Of a stretch of DNA of 10,359 nucleotides, positions 1 to 6,225 are shown one piece after another. A model generated the notes under the pieces. The model worked only from the letters and a program-made list of their open reading frames with translations. It had not been told where the DNA came from and made no database searches. Source of the stretch: JBJXFK01 sp046155505 (GTDB lineage: Bacteria > Planctomycetota > Phycisphaerae > UBA1845 > Fen-1342); contig JBJXFK010000134.1 in NCBI GenBank assembly GCA_046155505.1, positions 1 through 10,359 on the forward strand, given 5' to 3'. Numbering within the stretch: position 1 is the stretch's first letter; every line of letters begins with the position of its first letter. The position numbers and the translations under genes were made by a program.

Positions 1-1109
1 AACTTGGTCTTGATCATCGCCAGCGGCGGCAGGTCGGCGACCAGGCCGCTCAGCGTCTTGCCCGTTTGGGCCATCAGTTGCAGCACCAAACTCATCGCCG
101 ACAAGCTGTCGCGCACCCAGCAAATACGCGGGTCGATCACGCCGCCGTTGCCCTCGCCGCCGATGACGCATTTGCCTGCGATCATGCCGCGCGCGACGTT
201 GGCCTCGCCGACGGCCGTGCGTAGCACTTTGCAGCCGTGCCGCTCGGCGATCACATCGCTCAGCCGCGACGTGCTCAGATTCGCGGCGACGCTGCCCTTG
301 CGGCGCGAGAGCACGCTCCAGACGGCCAGCGCGAGCGTGTATTCTTCGCCGATGTATCGACCGTTCTCATCGACCAGCGCCAGACGGTCGGCGTCCGGAT
401 CCTGCGCAAAGCCGATCGCGGCCTTGTGGCGGCGCACCTCGTCGCAAAGCTGCGTCAGATTTTCCGCGATCGGCTCGGGCGTGTGCGCAAATTCGCCGGT
501 CGGCTCGCCGTTGATGTGGATCGTCGTGCAGCCGAGCTCGGCCAGCAGCGCCGGCGTATCGGCGCAACCCGCGCCGTTGATGCTGTCGAGTACGACGCGC
601 GTGCCGGCGATCGGTTTGAGATCGACCTCCAACGTGCGGAGGACGTCTTCGACATGTCGCTCGCCGGCCTGATCGTCGTGGCGCACAGGCTTGAACCCGC
701 CAGTCTTCAGCGCGTATTTGCCTTCGCTGCGAATCGCGGCGATGCGGGCGGCGCGGTCGGGGTCGGGCGCGAGGCCCTGGTTGTCGAGAAACTTGATGCC
801 GTTCCAGACCATCGGGTTGTGGCTGGCGGTGACGCTGACGCCGCCGTCGTATTTGCCGTGAAGGATCGCGCGGCCGACCGTGGGGGTCATGCACACGCCG
901 ATGTTGGTGACTTCGCAACCGGCGGCGAGCAGCCCGGCGGTGATGGCCTGCATGAACATCTCGCCGCTGGGTCGCGTGTCGCGCGCGACGACGACGCGCC
1001 CGCCGCCGAGCAGCGTGCCATAGGCCTGTGCAAATTCGGCCGCGACCAGCGGCGTGAGGGTTTGACCGATCAAGCCGCGCACGCCGGAAACGCTGACCAT
1101 CAAACTCAT
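1..1109 (-). CDS. glmM: Phosphoglucosamine mutase / phosphomannomutase family (GlmM-like), 3' end outside window
   Basis: Reading the minus strand from the ATG at 1109 gives an open frame of 369 codons that runs off the left edge. The family is usually about 440-460 residues, so roughly the last 80 (part of domain 4 with the phosphate-binding loop) are missing. Visible motifs: N-terminal SGVRG at residues 8-12, the phosphoserine loop TASHNP with catalytic Ser96, the Mg-binding loop DPDADR at 237-242, and the sugar-binding loop GGEGNGG at 317-323. These are diagnostic of the alpha-D-phosphohexomutase superfamily, a cytosolic enzyme. The most likely role is converting glucosamine-6-P to glucosamine-1-P for UDP-GlcNAc and peptidoglycan synthesis. 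The GEGNGG loop differs from the GEMSGH loop of proteobacterial GlmM and matches what I recall from Bacteroidetes and archaeal-type enzymes, so phosphomannomutase activity cannot be excluded. The start has a weak GGGG upstream; a second in-frame ATG lies at 1100. It is divergent from the lipoprotein gene at 1260. Confidence 0.93.
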   Translation of the reverse strand, partial: MSLMVSVSGVRGLIGQTLTPLVAAEFAQAYGTLLGGGRVVVARDTRPSGEMFMQAITAGLLAAGCEVTNIGVCMTPTVGRAILHGKYDGGVSVTASHNPMVWNGIKFLDNQGLAPDPDRAARIAAIRSEGKYALKTGGFKPVRHDDQAGERHVEDVLRTLEVDLKPIAGTRVVLDSINGAGCADTPALLAELGCTTIHINGEPTGEFAHTPEPIAENLTQLCDEVRRHKAAIGFAQDPDADRLALVDENGRYIGEEYTLALAVWSVLSRRKGSVAANLSTSRLSDVIAERHGCKVLRTAVGEANVARGMIAGKCVIGGEGNGGVIDPRICWVRDSLSAMSLVLQLMAQTGKTLSGLVADLPPLAMIKTK

Positions 1110-1123
1110 CGATCGCCCCGCAA

Positions 1124-1152
1124 TTGAGCAGACACTTGCGATTCGATACACT
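1124..1152 (+). promoter_or_regulatory. Candidate sigma70-type promoter for the lipoprotein gene at 1260
   Basis: TTGAGC (1124-1129) and TACACT (1147-1152) are separated by exactly 17 bp, each matching the sigma70 consensus at four of six positions. Transcription would start near 1159, giving a leader of about 100 nt that contains a small GGCCC-AAGC-GGGCC hairpin (1182-1195). The site lies in the 150-bp divergent gap between the mutase and lipoprotein genes. This is pattern matching only. Confidence 0.35.
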
Positions 1153-1259
1153 TCGCGGTGTCGTGCAGGATCAGGAAAACAGGCCCAAGCGGGCCGCAAT
1201 TCGAGTTGCGCAGTATGCAGGATGCTGCTGCCAGCGTCGAGCGGCCGAGGCGGATGAAC

Positions 1260-1697
1260 ATGCGTAGTTTGCGAGGGATGGCGATGGCGGCGACGGTGAT
1301 ATGCGGCGCGCTGCTCACGGGCGGCTGCCCGCTGCCGACGAACACGGTGCGGGTCGAGATCATCAACGACACCGATTTTGATGTGCAGCCGAATGTCGTG
1401 TTCGATGAGGACGACGGTTTTTTCGGTTCGTTTTTTCCGGGTGACGAGTTGGATACGGGGCTGATCGCTCCGGGCGATTCGTTCGTGTTTGATTTCGATT
1501 GCGACGCGCTGGGCAGCATCGCCAGCGACGGCGGCGAGCAGGTGTTGCTGTTTGATGAGGACGTGATCGCGGATTCGACGTCGACCTTACAGCGCGATGA
1601 AGATTTTGTGTGCGGCGACATCATTACGTTCACGTTTGTCGGCAACGGCGCGGACTTTGGCGTGAATGTGTCGGTGAATGGGCGGATAGTGGATTGA
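1260..1697 (+). CDS. Small acidic putative lipoprotein, function unknown
   Basis: This encodes 145 residues beginning MRSLRGMAMAA. The ATG at 1260 is preferred because GAGG at 1247-1250 lies 9 nt upstream; an ATG at 1254 would put the same GAGG only 3 nt away. Residues 1-22 form a signal peptide with a basic n-region (Arg2, Arg5) and a hydrophobic core around 7-19, followed by LTGGC with Cys23 as the likely lipidated residue. The box is imperfect because position -3 is Thr. The mature part is short, strongly acidic and rich in alternating hydrophobic residues, suggesting a beta fold, with two further Cys (in DFDCDALG and DFVCGD) that could form a disulfide. I recognise no domain family. It is followed after 26 nt by repeat A1 and then nfi on the same strand. 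An envelope-attached role is inferred from the signal peptide only. Confidence 0.72.
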   Translation: MRSLRGMAMAATVICGALLTGGCPLPTNTVRVEIINDTDFDVQPNVVFDEDDGFFGSFFPGDELDTGLIAPGDSFVFDFDCDALGSIASDGGEQVLLFDEDVIADSTSTLQRDEDFVCGDIITFTFVGNGADFGVNVSVNGRIVD

Positions 1698-1723
1698 GGC
1701 GGGTGATCAGACCGTAGCACGTC

Positions 1724-1806
1724 GTAGGTTGGGCACCGCCCAACATTTCATGCGTACCGAGCAACCTCGGGGCGGGCACGAGAATGATGGGCGGTGCCCA
1801 CCCTAC
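1724..1806. repeat. Repeat A copy 1: REP-like imperfect inverted repeat
   Basis: The left arm GTAGGTTGGGCACCGCCC (1724-1741) and right arm GGGCGGTGCCCACCCTAC (1789-1806) are complementary at 17 of 18 positions across a 47-bp centre. Each arm also carries its own small internal palindrome (GGGC-ACC-GCCC type). The arms recur at four other places in the window. The element ends 30 nt before the nfi start codon and begins 26 nt after the lipoprotein stop, so it fills most of that intergenic region. Confidence 0.85.
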
Positions 1807-1836
1807 AACATACGACGATCTACGGCGTGAGGGTCG

Positions 1837-2514
1837 ATGAAATTCGCCGATCTGCACGCGTGGCCCGATTCGCCGGCGGCAACGCGGGCGCTGCAAACTG
1901 AGCTCGCACCGCGCGTGCGGTTGCGGCCGATGCGCCGCGTGCCGCGGTTGATCGCCGGAATTGACGTGGCGTTTTCACCTGGCGGGTCGCACGCGATCGC
2001 CGGCGTCGTGCTGTGGAACGCCGCCGCGTCAACCGTGATCGAAAGTCGCGTCGCGCGGCGGCGATGCACGTTTCGTTACGTTCCCGGCTTGCTGAGCTTT
2101 CGCGAATTGCCGGTAGTGCTCGATGCGCTGCGGCAGCTCGATGCAACGCCGGACGTAGTATTGTGCGATGCACAGGGGATCGCGCATCCGCGTGGCTTGG
2201 GACTGGCGTCACATCTTGGCTTGTGGATCAACGTGCCGACAGTCGGGTGTGCCAAATCGCGTTTGTGCGGCACGTTCGACGAGCCGGGGTTGCGTAAGAG
2301 CGATGCGTCGCCGCTCGTGCTCGGCGAGGAGCAGGTGGGCGTCGTGCTACGGACGCGAGACCGCGTGCGGCCGCTCTTCGTGAGTCCGGGGCATCTGTGC
2401 GACGTCGAATCGGGGCGGCGGCTGACACTTGAGTGCGTCACGCGCTATCGGTTGCCCGAGCCGACGCGGCTGGCGCATCAACTGGTAACACGCGAGCGGA
2501 CAGTGCGACCGTAG
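1837..2514 (+). CDS. nfi: Endonuclease V (deoxyinosine 3'-endonuclease)
   Basis: A 225-residue protein of normal family length. Endonuclease V cuts DNA at the second phosphodiester bond 3' of deoxyinosine, starting repair of deaminated adenine in the cytosol. The catalytic metal-binding set is present: Asp43 in AGIDVAF, Glu90 in SFRELP, Asp111 in CDAQGIAHP and His214 in RLAHQL. Positions 43 and 214 coincide with my recollection of the Thermotoga maritima enzyme numbering, and 90 and 111 are offset by one. The strand-separating wedge appears as RYVPG (80-84). Other family blocks are HPRGLGLASHLGL, VPTVGCAKSRLCG (133-145) and SPGHLCD (183-189). One oddity is Ala112, where the family usually has Gly (DGxG). 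GAGGG at 1829-1833 lies close (3 nt) to the ATG. The gene has a repeat A element on each side and its TAG stop is part of the downstream copy, so the last few residues may be repeat-shaped; all catalytic residues precede it. Confidence 0.95.
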   Translation: MKFADLHAWPDSPAATRALQTELAPRVRLRPMRRVPRLIAGIDVAFSPGGSHAIAGVVLWNAAASTVIESRVARRRCTFRYVPGLLSFRELPVVLDALRQLDATPDVVLCDAQGIAHPRGLGLASHLGLWINVPTVGCAKSRLCGTFDEPGLRKSDASPLVLGEEQVGVVLRTRDRVRPLFVSPGHLCDVESGRRLTLECVTRYRLPEPTRLAHQLVTRERTVRP

Positions 2515-2592
2515 GTTGGGCACCGCCCAACATTTCTTACGGACGGCGCACGCGTCATCGATCGAAAAAATGGTAGGCGATGCCCACCCTAC
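2511..2592. repeat. Repeat A copy 2, overlapping the nfi stop codon
   Basis: The left arm GTAGGTTGGGCACCGCCC (2511-2528) is identical to that of copy 1. The right arm GGCGATGCCCACCCTAC (2576-2592) is complementary to it with two mismatches. The element begins at the base before the nfi TAG (2512-2514) and occupies most of the 102-bp gap between the converging nfi and cupin genes. As a large stem-loop it could act as a bidirectional 3' boundary, but no T-tract follows either arm. Confidence 0.85.
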
Positions 2593-2616
2593 GATGGCTA
2601 TTCGCAGGTGAGCCGC

Positions 2617-2985
2617 CTAAATTGACTCCAGCTTCTCCACCGTTCGTTCGCTGACCGTGTTGCCGGTGTTGAGCGTCGAGGCGGGTTCGAAGAGCAGCAC
2701 GTACACCTCGCGCTGGGCGACCGGCATGTGCTCGACGCCGCGCGGGACAATCAGGAATTCGCCCGCTTGTACGAGCACGTCGCGATCACGGAATCGCATG
2801 ACAAACTCGCCGCTGACGACGAGGAACATCTCGTCCTCGTGCTCGTGGTGATGCCAGACGAATTCGCCTTGGAATTTCGCCAGCTTGACCGCGCAGTCGT
2901 TCACGCGGCCCGCGAGCCGCGGGCTCCAATGTTCGGTGAAGGTCGCGAAGGCGGCGGCAAGGTTGATCGGTTCCGGGCTGGGCAT
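2617..2985 (-). CDS. Cupin-domain protein
   Basis: A 122-residue single-domain cupin. The first cupin motif is WHHHEHEDE (44-52), giving His45, His47 and Glu52 as metal ligands. The second is GEFLIVPRGVEH (75-86), giving His86. This layout is known for small metal-binding cupins with very diverse functions (isomerases, dioxygenases, sugar sensors), so no substrate can be named. No signal peptide is visible, so it is probably cytosolic. The ATG at 2985 is preferred because the protein then starts just before the cupin fold; an upstream in-frame start at 3033 would overlap the amidase gene by 19 nt. The gene begins 29 nt after the amidase stop on the same strand, so the two are probably co-transcribed, though a functional link is not evident. 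It converges on nfi. Confidence 0.88.
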   Translation of the reverse strand: MPSPEPINLAAAFATFTEHWSPRLAGRVNDCAVKLAKFQGEFVWHHHEHEDEMFLVVSGEFVMRFRDRDVLVQAGEFLIVPRGVEHMPVAQREVYVLLFEPASTLNTGNTVSERTVEKLESI

Positions 2986-3014
2986 GGTTCGGTCTTTCGT
3001 TGCTGAAGACGGGT

Positions 3015-4169
3015 TCAGTCCAAAGGTAACCACGGATGAATGACATGCTGCCCGAACACATTCTGAAAATCCACAAACACGCGTGATCCCGCCTTCGGCA
3101 ATGTCGGCAGCTCGAACGTAATCTCCGCCCGCACCGGGTCGTACTTAAACGGCAACGCCGCACCCGCGAATTCGACGTTGATGCTTCGTGCGATGATCTT
3201 CGGGAACTTCTGCATCATGCCGCCGCGCGGCGTCAGGCCGTCGTCGAGTTTCACGCGGAGCGTCGTTGGCGATTGTCGCGTGCCGCGCTCGGGCTCGACG
3301 ATGCGCACGCGCGGCAGGCCGGCTTGGGCCCAGCGCGCGAGGCCGAGGAACAGGCCGTACGCCTCGCGGCGGTTATATGTGTCGTCGCGCAGGCGATTTT
3401 CTTCGTCGAGGTTGGTGTAAAACGAAGCCTCGGAGAGCACGGCGGGAATCTCGCTCAGACGAAGCAAGCGAAAGCCGGAGCCGCGATAGATCGTCATGTC
3501 AGTGGCGAGCGCGACGGGGATGTGCGTTTGCAGCCGCAGGGCGTCGTTGAGGCCCCAGAGGATGTGCCGGGCGGCACTCACGCTTGCCGGCGAGTGGTCC
3601 GGGTCATCGTGGAAAAACACGGTTGTAAAATTCGCGTCCGAGCCGGCGGCGTTGTGGTGAATTGACAGCAGCAAATCGCCGCTCGAGCGATTGGCAATCG
3701 CGGCCCGATCGGCGAGATCGTCTTCATCGCTCATGTTGAGCGTCGCATCTTTGTCGCGCGTCATGATCACCTTCGCGCCGGCGGCGACGAGAAACTCGCG
3801 GAGGTACCGGGCGACATTCAGGTTGACGACCGCTTCACGCAGGCCGGTCGGGCCAATTTTGAAGCCGGGGCGCTGGGCCTGGCCGATGTGCCCGGGGTCG
3901 AGCACGATCGTGACGTTCTCAAGATGCACCGCATACGGCGGAATCGGAAACAGCGGTGCGGGCTGGCGTGTCCACGCGTATTCGCTCGGCCGGGTGAGGA
4001 GCGGATCGGGAATCTCACCTTCGTGCAAGATTTGTGGCACGCGCGCGGCGGGCCCGACGGCGTTTCGCGACGAAAAAACCGACCACGCGCCGACCCAGCC
4101 GGCGAGCGTTCCGAATGCGGCGACGCAGATGAGAATGAGTGCGTGCGTACGACTGACGCGCCCGTCCAT
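3015..4169 (-). CDS. N-acetylmuramoyl-L-alanine amidase (Amidase_3 type), membrane-anchored or exported
   Basis: A 384-residue zinc amidase predicted to cleave the bond between N-acetylmuramic acid and L-alanine in peptidoglycan. Residues 10-32 are a single hydrophobic segment after a short basic start, giving an N-terminal anchor or uncleaved signal. The catalytic domain (about 86-285) shows the expected order: VLDPGHIG with zinc ligand His94, LREAVVNLN with Glu112, LLLSIHHNA with His171, and AVLSEASFYTN with catalytic Glu247. About 100 residues follow (from about 286) with a beta-rich pattern and no match I recognise, possibly a wall or substrate-binding module. The ATG at 4169 has a good GGAAGGA about 9 nt upstream. 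It is the first gene of a probable two-gene unit with the cupin and is divergent from ispD. It could act in daughter-cell separation or wall remodelling; no spore-specific context is present. Confidence 0.93.
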   Translation of the reverse strand: MDGRVSRTHALILICVAAFGTLAGWVGAWSVFSSRNAVGPAARVPQILHEGEIPDPLLTRPSEYAWTRQPAPLFPIPPYAVHLENVTIVLDPGHIGQAQRPGFKIGPTGLREAVVNLNVARYLREFLVAAGAKVIMTRDKDATLNMSDEDDLADRAAIANRSSGDLLLSIHHNAAGSDANFTTVFFHDDPDHSPASVSAARHILWGLNDALRLQTHIPVALATDMTIYRGSGFRLLRLSEIPAVLSEASFYTNLDEENRLRDDTYNRREAYGLFLGLARWAQAGLPRVRIVEPERGTRQSPTTLRVKLDDGLTPRGGMMQKFPKIIARSINVEFAGAALPFKYDPVRAEITFELPTLPKAGSRVFVDFQNVFGQHVIHPWLPLD

Positions 4170-4281
4170 GGCGGCTGGTCCTTCCGTGGTTGCCTGCGTA
4201 GGGACATCCTATGCGATGCGGCGGGGTGGGTTGCGGTTGCGCGTCGATTCATTGCGCGTCGGATTGGGCAAGCGGATGCGG

Positions 4282-4287
4282 TACAAT
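4282..4287 (+). promoter_or_regulatory. Candidate -10 box upstream of ispD
   Basis: TACAAT matches the TATAAT -10 consensus at five of six positions in otherwise GC-rich sequence within the divergent amidase/ispD gap. The -35 region 17 bp upstream (TCGGAT) is a poor match, so this is weak. If real, the ispD transcript would begin near 4294 and carry all three repeat A half-elements in a leader of about 180 nt. Confidence 0.25.
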
Positions 4288-4313
4288 CCCGTGTGGGGGC
4301 GTGCGCGTGGCGC

Positions 4314-4447
4314 GTAGGGTGGGCATTGCCCACCACTTGCGTCGTTTGCTCGGAGTCGAGAATTGGCAGGCGATGCCCACCCTACGAGCTGCCCCCCTTC
4401 GCGCGGTGTCCGAGTGAGCGAGAAATGGTGGGCGATGCCCACCCTAC
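4314..4447. repeat. Repeat A cluster 3: one left arm and two right arms in the ispD leader
   Basis: The left arm at 4314-4334 (GTAGGGTGGGCATTGCC then CACC) is followed by two right arms: GGCGATGCCCACCCTAC at 4369-4385 and GGTGGGCGATGCCCACC plus CTAC at 4427-4447. The second right arm alone is a perfect 7-bp palindrome around GAT. The cluster ends 12 nt before the ispD Shine-Dalgarno sequence. It fills most of the 303-bp gap between the amidase and ispD starts; outside it, 4170-4313 shows no gene, only the candidate -10 box. Confidence 0.85.
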
Positions 4448-4472
4448 AACGAGGCCGATAGGAGCCTGCATC

Positions 4473-5204
4473 GTGGCCAAGTTTGCAGTCATCATTCCCG
4501 CCGCCGGCGCGGGCAAGCGGTTTGGCGGCGACGTGAAGAAGCCGTTCGTGCAGATTGATGGTCGCCCGATTTTCATTCGCAGCATCGAGCTGTTCATCAG
4601 TCGCCCGGATGTGTGTCAAACCATTCTCGCCGTCTCGCCCGACGACTACGACGTGGTGCGCGAGAAGTACGCCGCGAATCTGATGTTCATGGACATCAAG
4701 CTGATCAAGGGCGGCAACGAGCGGTTCGAGTCGGTAAAGCTCGCGCTCGATGCGGTCGTCGAGGATGCCGAGTTTGTGTGTGTGCATGACGCCGTGCGGC
4801 CATGCGTGCTGGAAAGCTGGATCGACGCGGTGTTCGAGGCAGCGACCAAAGACGGTGCGGCGATTTTGGGCGCGCCGCTGACCGGCACCGTCAAACGGCT
4901 GCACAAAGAGATGATTCGCGAGACGGTGCCGCGCGAGGCGCTCTGGGAGGCCCAGACGCCGCAGGTGTTCGCCAAGCAGTTGCTTCGTGATGCCTATGCG
5001 GCGATGCCGGCCGATTTTCGTCCGACCGACGATGCGCAGGTGCTCGAACGCTTCAATCACGGCGTGCGCGTGGTGGCCGCTGATCGCCGAAACATCAAGA
5101 TCACAACCGCGGGCGACCTGGCGCTCGCGTCGGCGATCCTGAAGGACATCAGCCGCAAGCCGAAGGGCGGGCCGCTGGGGGCGTTTCAGGAGGCGCAGTG
5201 GTAA
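4473..5204 (+). CDS. ispD: 2-C-methyl-D-erythritol 4-phosphate cytidylyltransferase
   Basis: A 243-residue IspD, close to the usual 225-240. It joins CTP and methylerythritol phosphate to give CDP-methylerythritol, the third step of the cytosolic MEP isoprenoid pathway. Motifs: nucleotide-binding PAAGAGKRFG (9-18) with Arg16, KKPF (22-25) with Lys23 in the position of the catalytic lysine, then VHDAVRP, LTGTVKR, EAQTPQVF, PTDDAQVLE and NIKITTAGDL. The KKPF sequence replaces the usual PKQ(F/Y), a small deviation. The start is GTG at 4473, chosen because AGGAG at 4460-4464 sits 8 nt upstream and the family N-terminus begins there; the frame stays open far upstream but that part is repeat and antisense amidase sequence. 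Neither ispF nor any other MEP gene is adjacent. The leader carries repeat A copies, and the heptamer array begins 5 nt after the stop. Confidence 0.95.
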   Translation: MAKFAVIIPAAGAGKRFGGDVKKPFVQIDGRPIFIRSIELFISRPDVCQTILAVSPDDYDVVREKYAANLMFMDIKLIKGGNERFESVKLALDAVVEDAEFVCVHDAVRPCVLESWIDAVFEAATKDGAAILGAPLTGTVKRLHKEMIRETVPREALWEAQTPQVFAKQLLRDAYAAMPADFRPTDDAQVLERFNHGVRVVAADRRNIKITTAGDLALASAILKDISRKPKGGPLGAFQEAQW

Positions 5205-5208
5205 CGAG

Positions 5209-5285
5209 AGTGCTCAGTGCTCAGTGCCTAGTGTCTAGTGCCTAGTGCCTAGTGCAGAGCGAAAAGTGCAAAGTGCAGAGTGCCG
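5209..5285. repeat. Tandem array of eleven degenerate AGTGCNN heptamers
   Basis: Units in order: AGTGCTC, AGTGCTC, AGTGCCT, AGTGTCT, AGTGCCT, AGTGCCT, AGTGCAG, AGCGAAA, AGTGCAA, AGTGCAG, AGTGCCG. That is 77 bp with no gaps. Nine units keep AGTGC exactly; unit 4 (AGTGT) and unit 8 (AGCGA) deviate. It starts 5 nt after the ispD stop and ends 16 nt before the proposed start of the next gene, so it fills nearly the whole gap. Seven is not a multiple of three, so a coding role is unlikely. Confidence 0.9.
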
Positions 5286-5301
5286 GGAAACGGAGTTGCG
5301 G

Positions 5302-6225
5302 TTGAGGTTCGAGGAGCGCTTGATTCGAGCGGACACACTGCGATGCGCGGCGAAGGGAGCGACTTGTGCGGTTGCGCTCGCACTCGCCGGCGGTTGCAAG
5401 TTGCCGGGGGCGGCGACCGATAGCCCGCAATCGTCGCAGCAGTCGGAGCAGTCGCCATTACGATCCGCTGACAATGCCTTCACCTCGGCGGACCGCGGTG
5501 CTTCGGTCGGGCGGGCGGCTGAGTTGCCGACCGAGCGGCGGAATATGCTCACGCTCGCCGTCCTGCACGTCGAAATTCCGGCCCGCGAACTGGATGCCGC
5601 GGACAACATTTGGACGCACATCAACGAATCGCAGATCGACGCCGACGTGGGCTTGCGGCTTTCGCGCAACGGCCTGCGTGTCGGTGTCGCCGATCTGACC
5701 GCGTTCGAGCCGATCCGCGTGATTCTCGATTCAATCCCGCGACACCGCGTGACGCAACCGCCGCCATTATCGGTCCCCAACGGCTTGCCGCTCGTGCTGG
5801 AAATGGACGCCGAGCCGCGCGATCAGACGATCTTCTGCGTTGCAGCCGATGGAATACTGAGCGGCGGGACGTATTTGCAGAGCCGCAACTCGATTCGGGT
5901 GACTTATGGCGCGTTGCCCGGCGAAAGTGGGCGCATCCGCTTTTATGCGACGCCCGAGATTCAGCAGCGCGAGGACGGCTTTCGCTGGATTCGCACGGAA
6001 ATGGGCCTCTGGCAGCAACCGAATGAGCGGCGATTCGTGGTCGAGGCGGCGTCGTTCGGGCTGGAGCTGAAAAAAGGCGAGATGGTGATTATCGCGCCGA
6101 GTCGCGCGGGCCGGGCGGCGGGCCTGGTGGGCGAGACGCTGCTCGCGCGCGATTTCGAAGGCGAACGCTATTATTCATTTGTGTTCATGCGCCCGGAAGT
6201 GAGCGATGTCGGCCAGTCTGAGTGA
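5302..6225 (+). CDS. Putative lipoprotein of unknown function, co-encoded with a histidine kinase
   Basis: A 307-residue protein if it starts at TTG 5302. That start is chosen because GGAG at 5292-5295 lies 6 nt upstream and it yields a compact signal peptide; in-frame GTG codons at 5245 and 5266 lie inside the heptamer array and TTG 5320 is an alternative. Residues 1-31 have a basic n-region and an Ala/Leu core (ATCAVALALAGG) ending in Cys32, a plausible lipidation site with the variant box LAGGC. Residues 33-60 are a Ser/Gln-rich linker. The rest, to about 300, looks like a mixed alpha/beta or beta-rich globular domain with features such as NGLRVGVADL, GLPLVLEM and GERYYSFVFMRPE. I recognise no family. 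Its last 20 nt overlap the start of the downstream kinase, suggesting translational coupling and possibly a linked sensing function. Confidence 0.75.
   Translation: MRFEERLIRADTLRCAAKGATCAVALALAGGCKLPGAATDSPQSSQQSEQSPLRSADNAFTSADRGASVGRAAELPTERRNMLTLAVLHVEIPARELDAADNIWTHINESQIDADVGLRLSRNGLRVGVADLTAFEPIRVILDSIPRHRVTQPPPLSVPNGLPLVLEMDAEPRDQTIFCVAADGILSGGTYLQSRNSIRVTYGALPGESGRIRFYATPEIQQREDGFRWIRTEMGLWQQPNERRFVVEAASFGLELKKGEMVIIAPSRAGRAAGLVGETLLARDFEGERYYSFVFMRPEVSDVGQSE

Noticed and set aside
4..1127. Long plus-strand open frames (4-672 and 237-1127)
   Set aside because: They lie antisense to the mutase, which has full family motifs; their translations are Arg/Ala-rich without domain features, as expected for GC-rich shadow frames.
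1106..1720. Minus-strand open frame of 204 codons
   Set aside because: It is antisense to the small lipoprotein gene, which has a signal peptide and ribosome binding site; the Ser/Thr/Pro-rich translation looks like a shadow.
2511..2592. Repeat A copy 2 as a classical rho-independent terminator
   Set aside because: The arms are separated by a long loop and no T-tract follows in either direction; it may still act as a transcript boundary.
3888..4472. Upstream extension of the ispD frame as a fused N-terminal domain
   Set aside because: The extension is antisense to the amidase and then crosses repeat A; the GTG at 4473 has a good AGGAG and matches the family start.
5209..5285. Heptamer array as a CRISPR or as coding sequence
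   Set aside because: Units are 7 bp with no spacers, far too short for CRISPR, and the period is out of step with codons.
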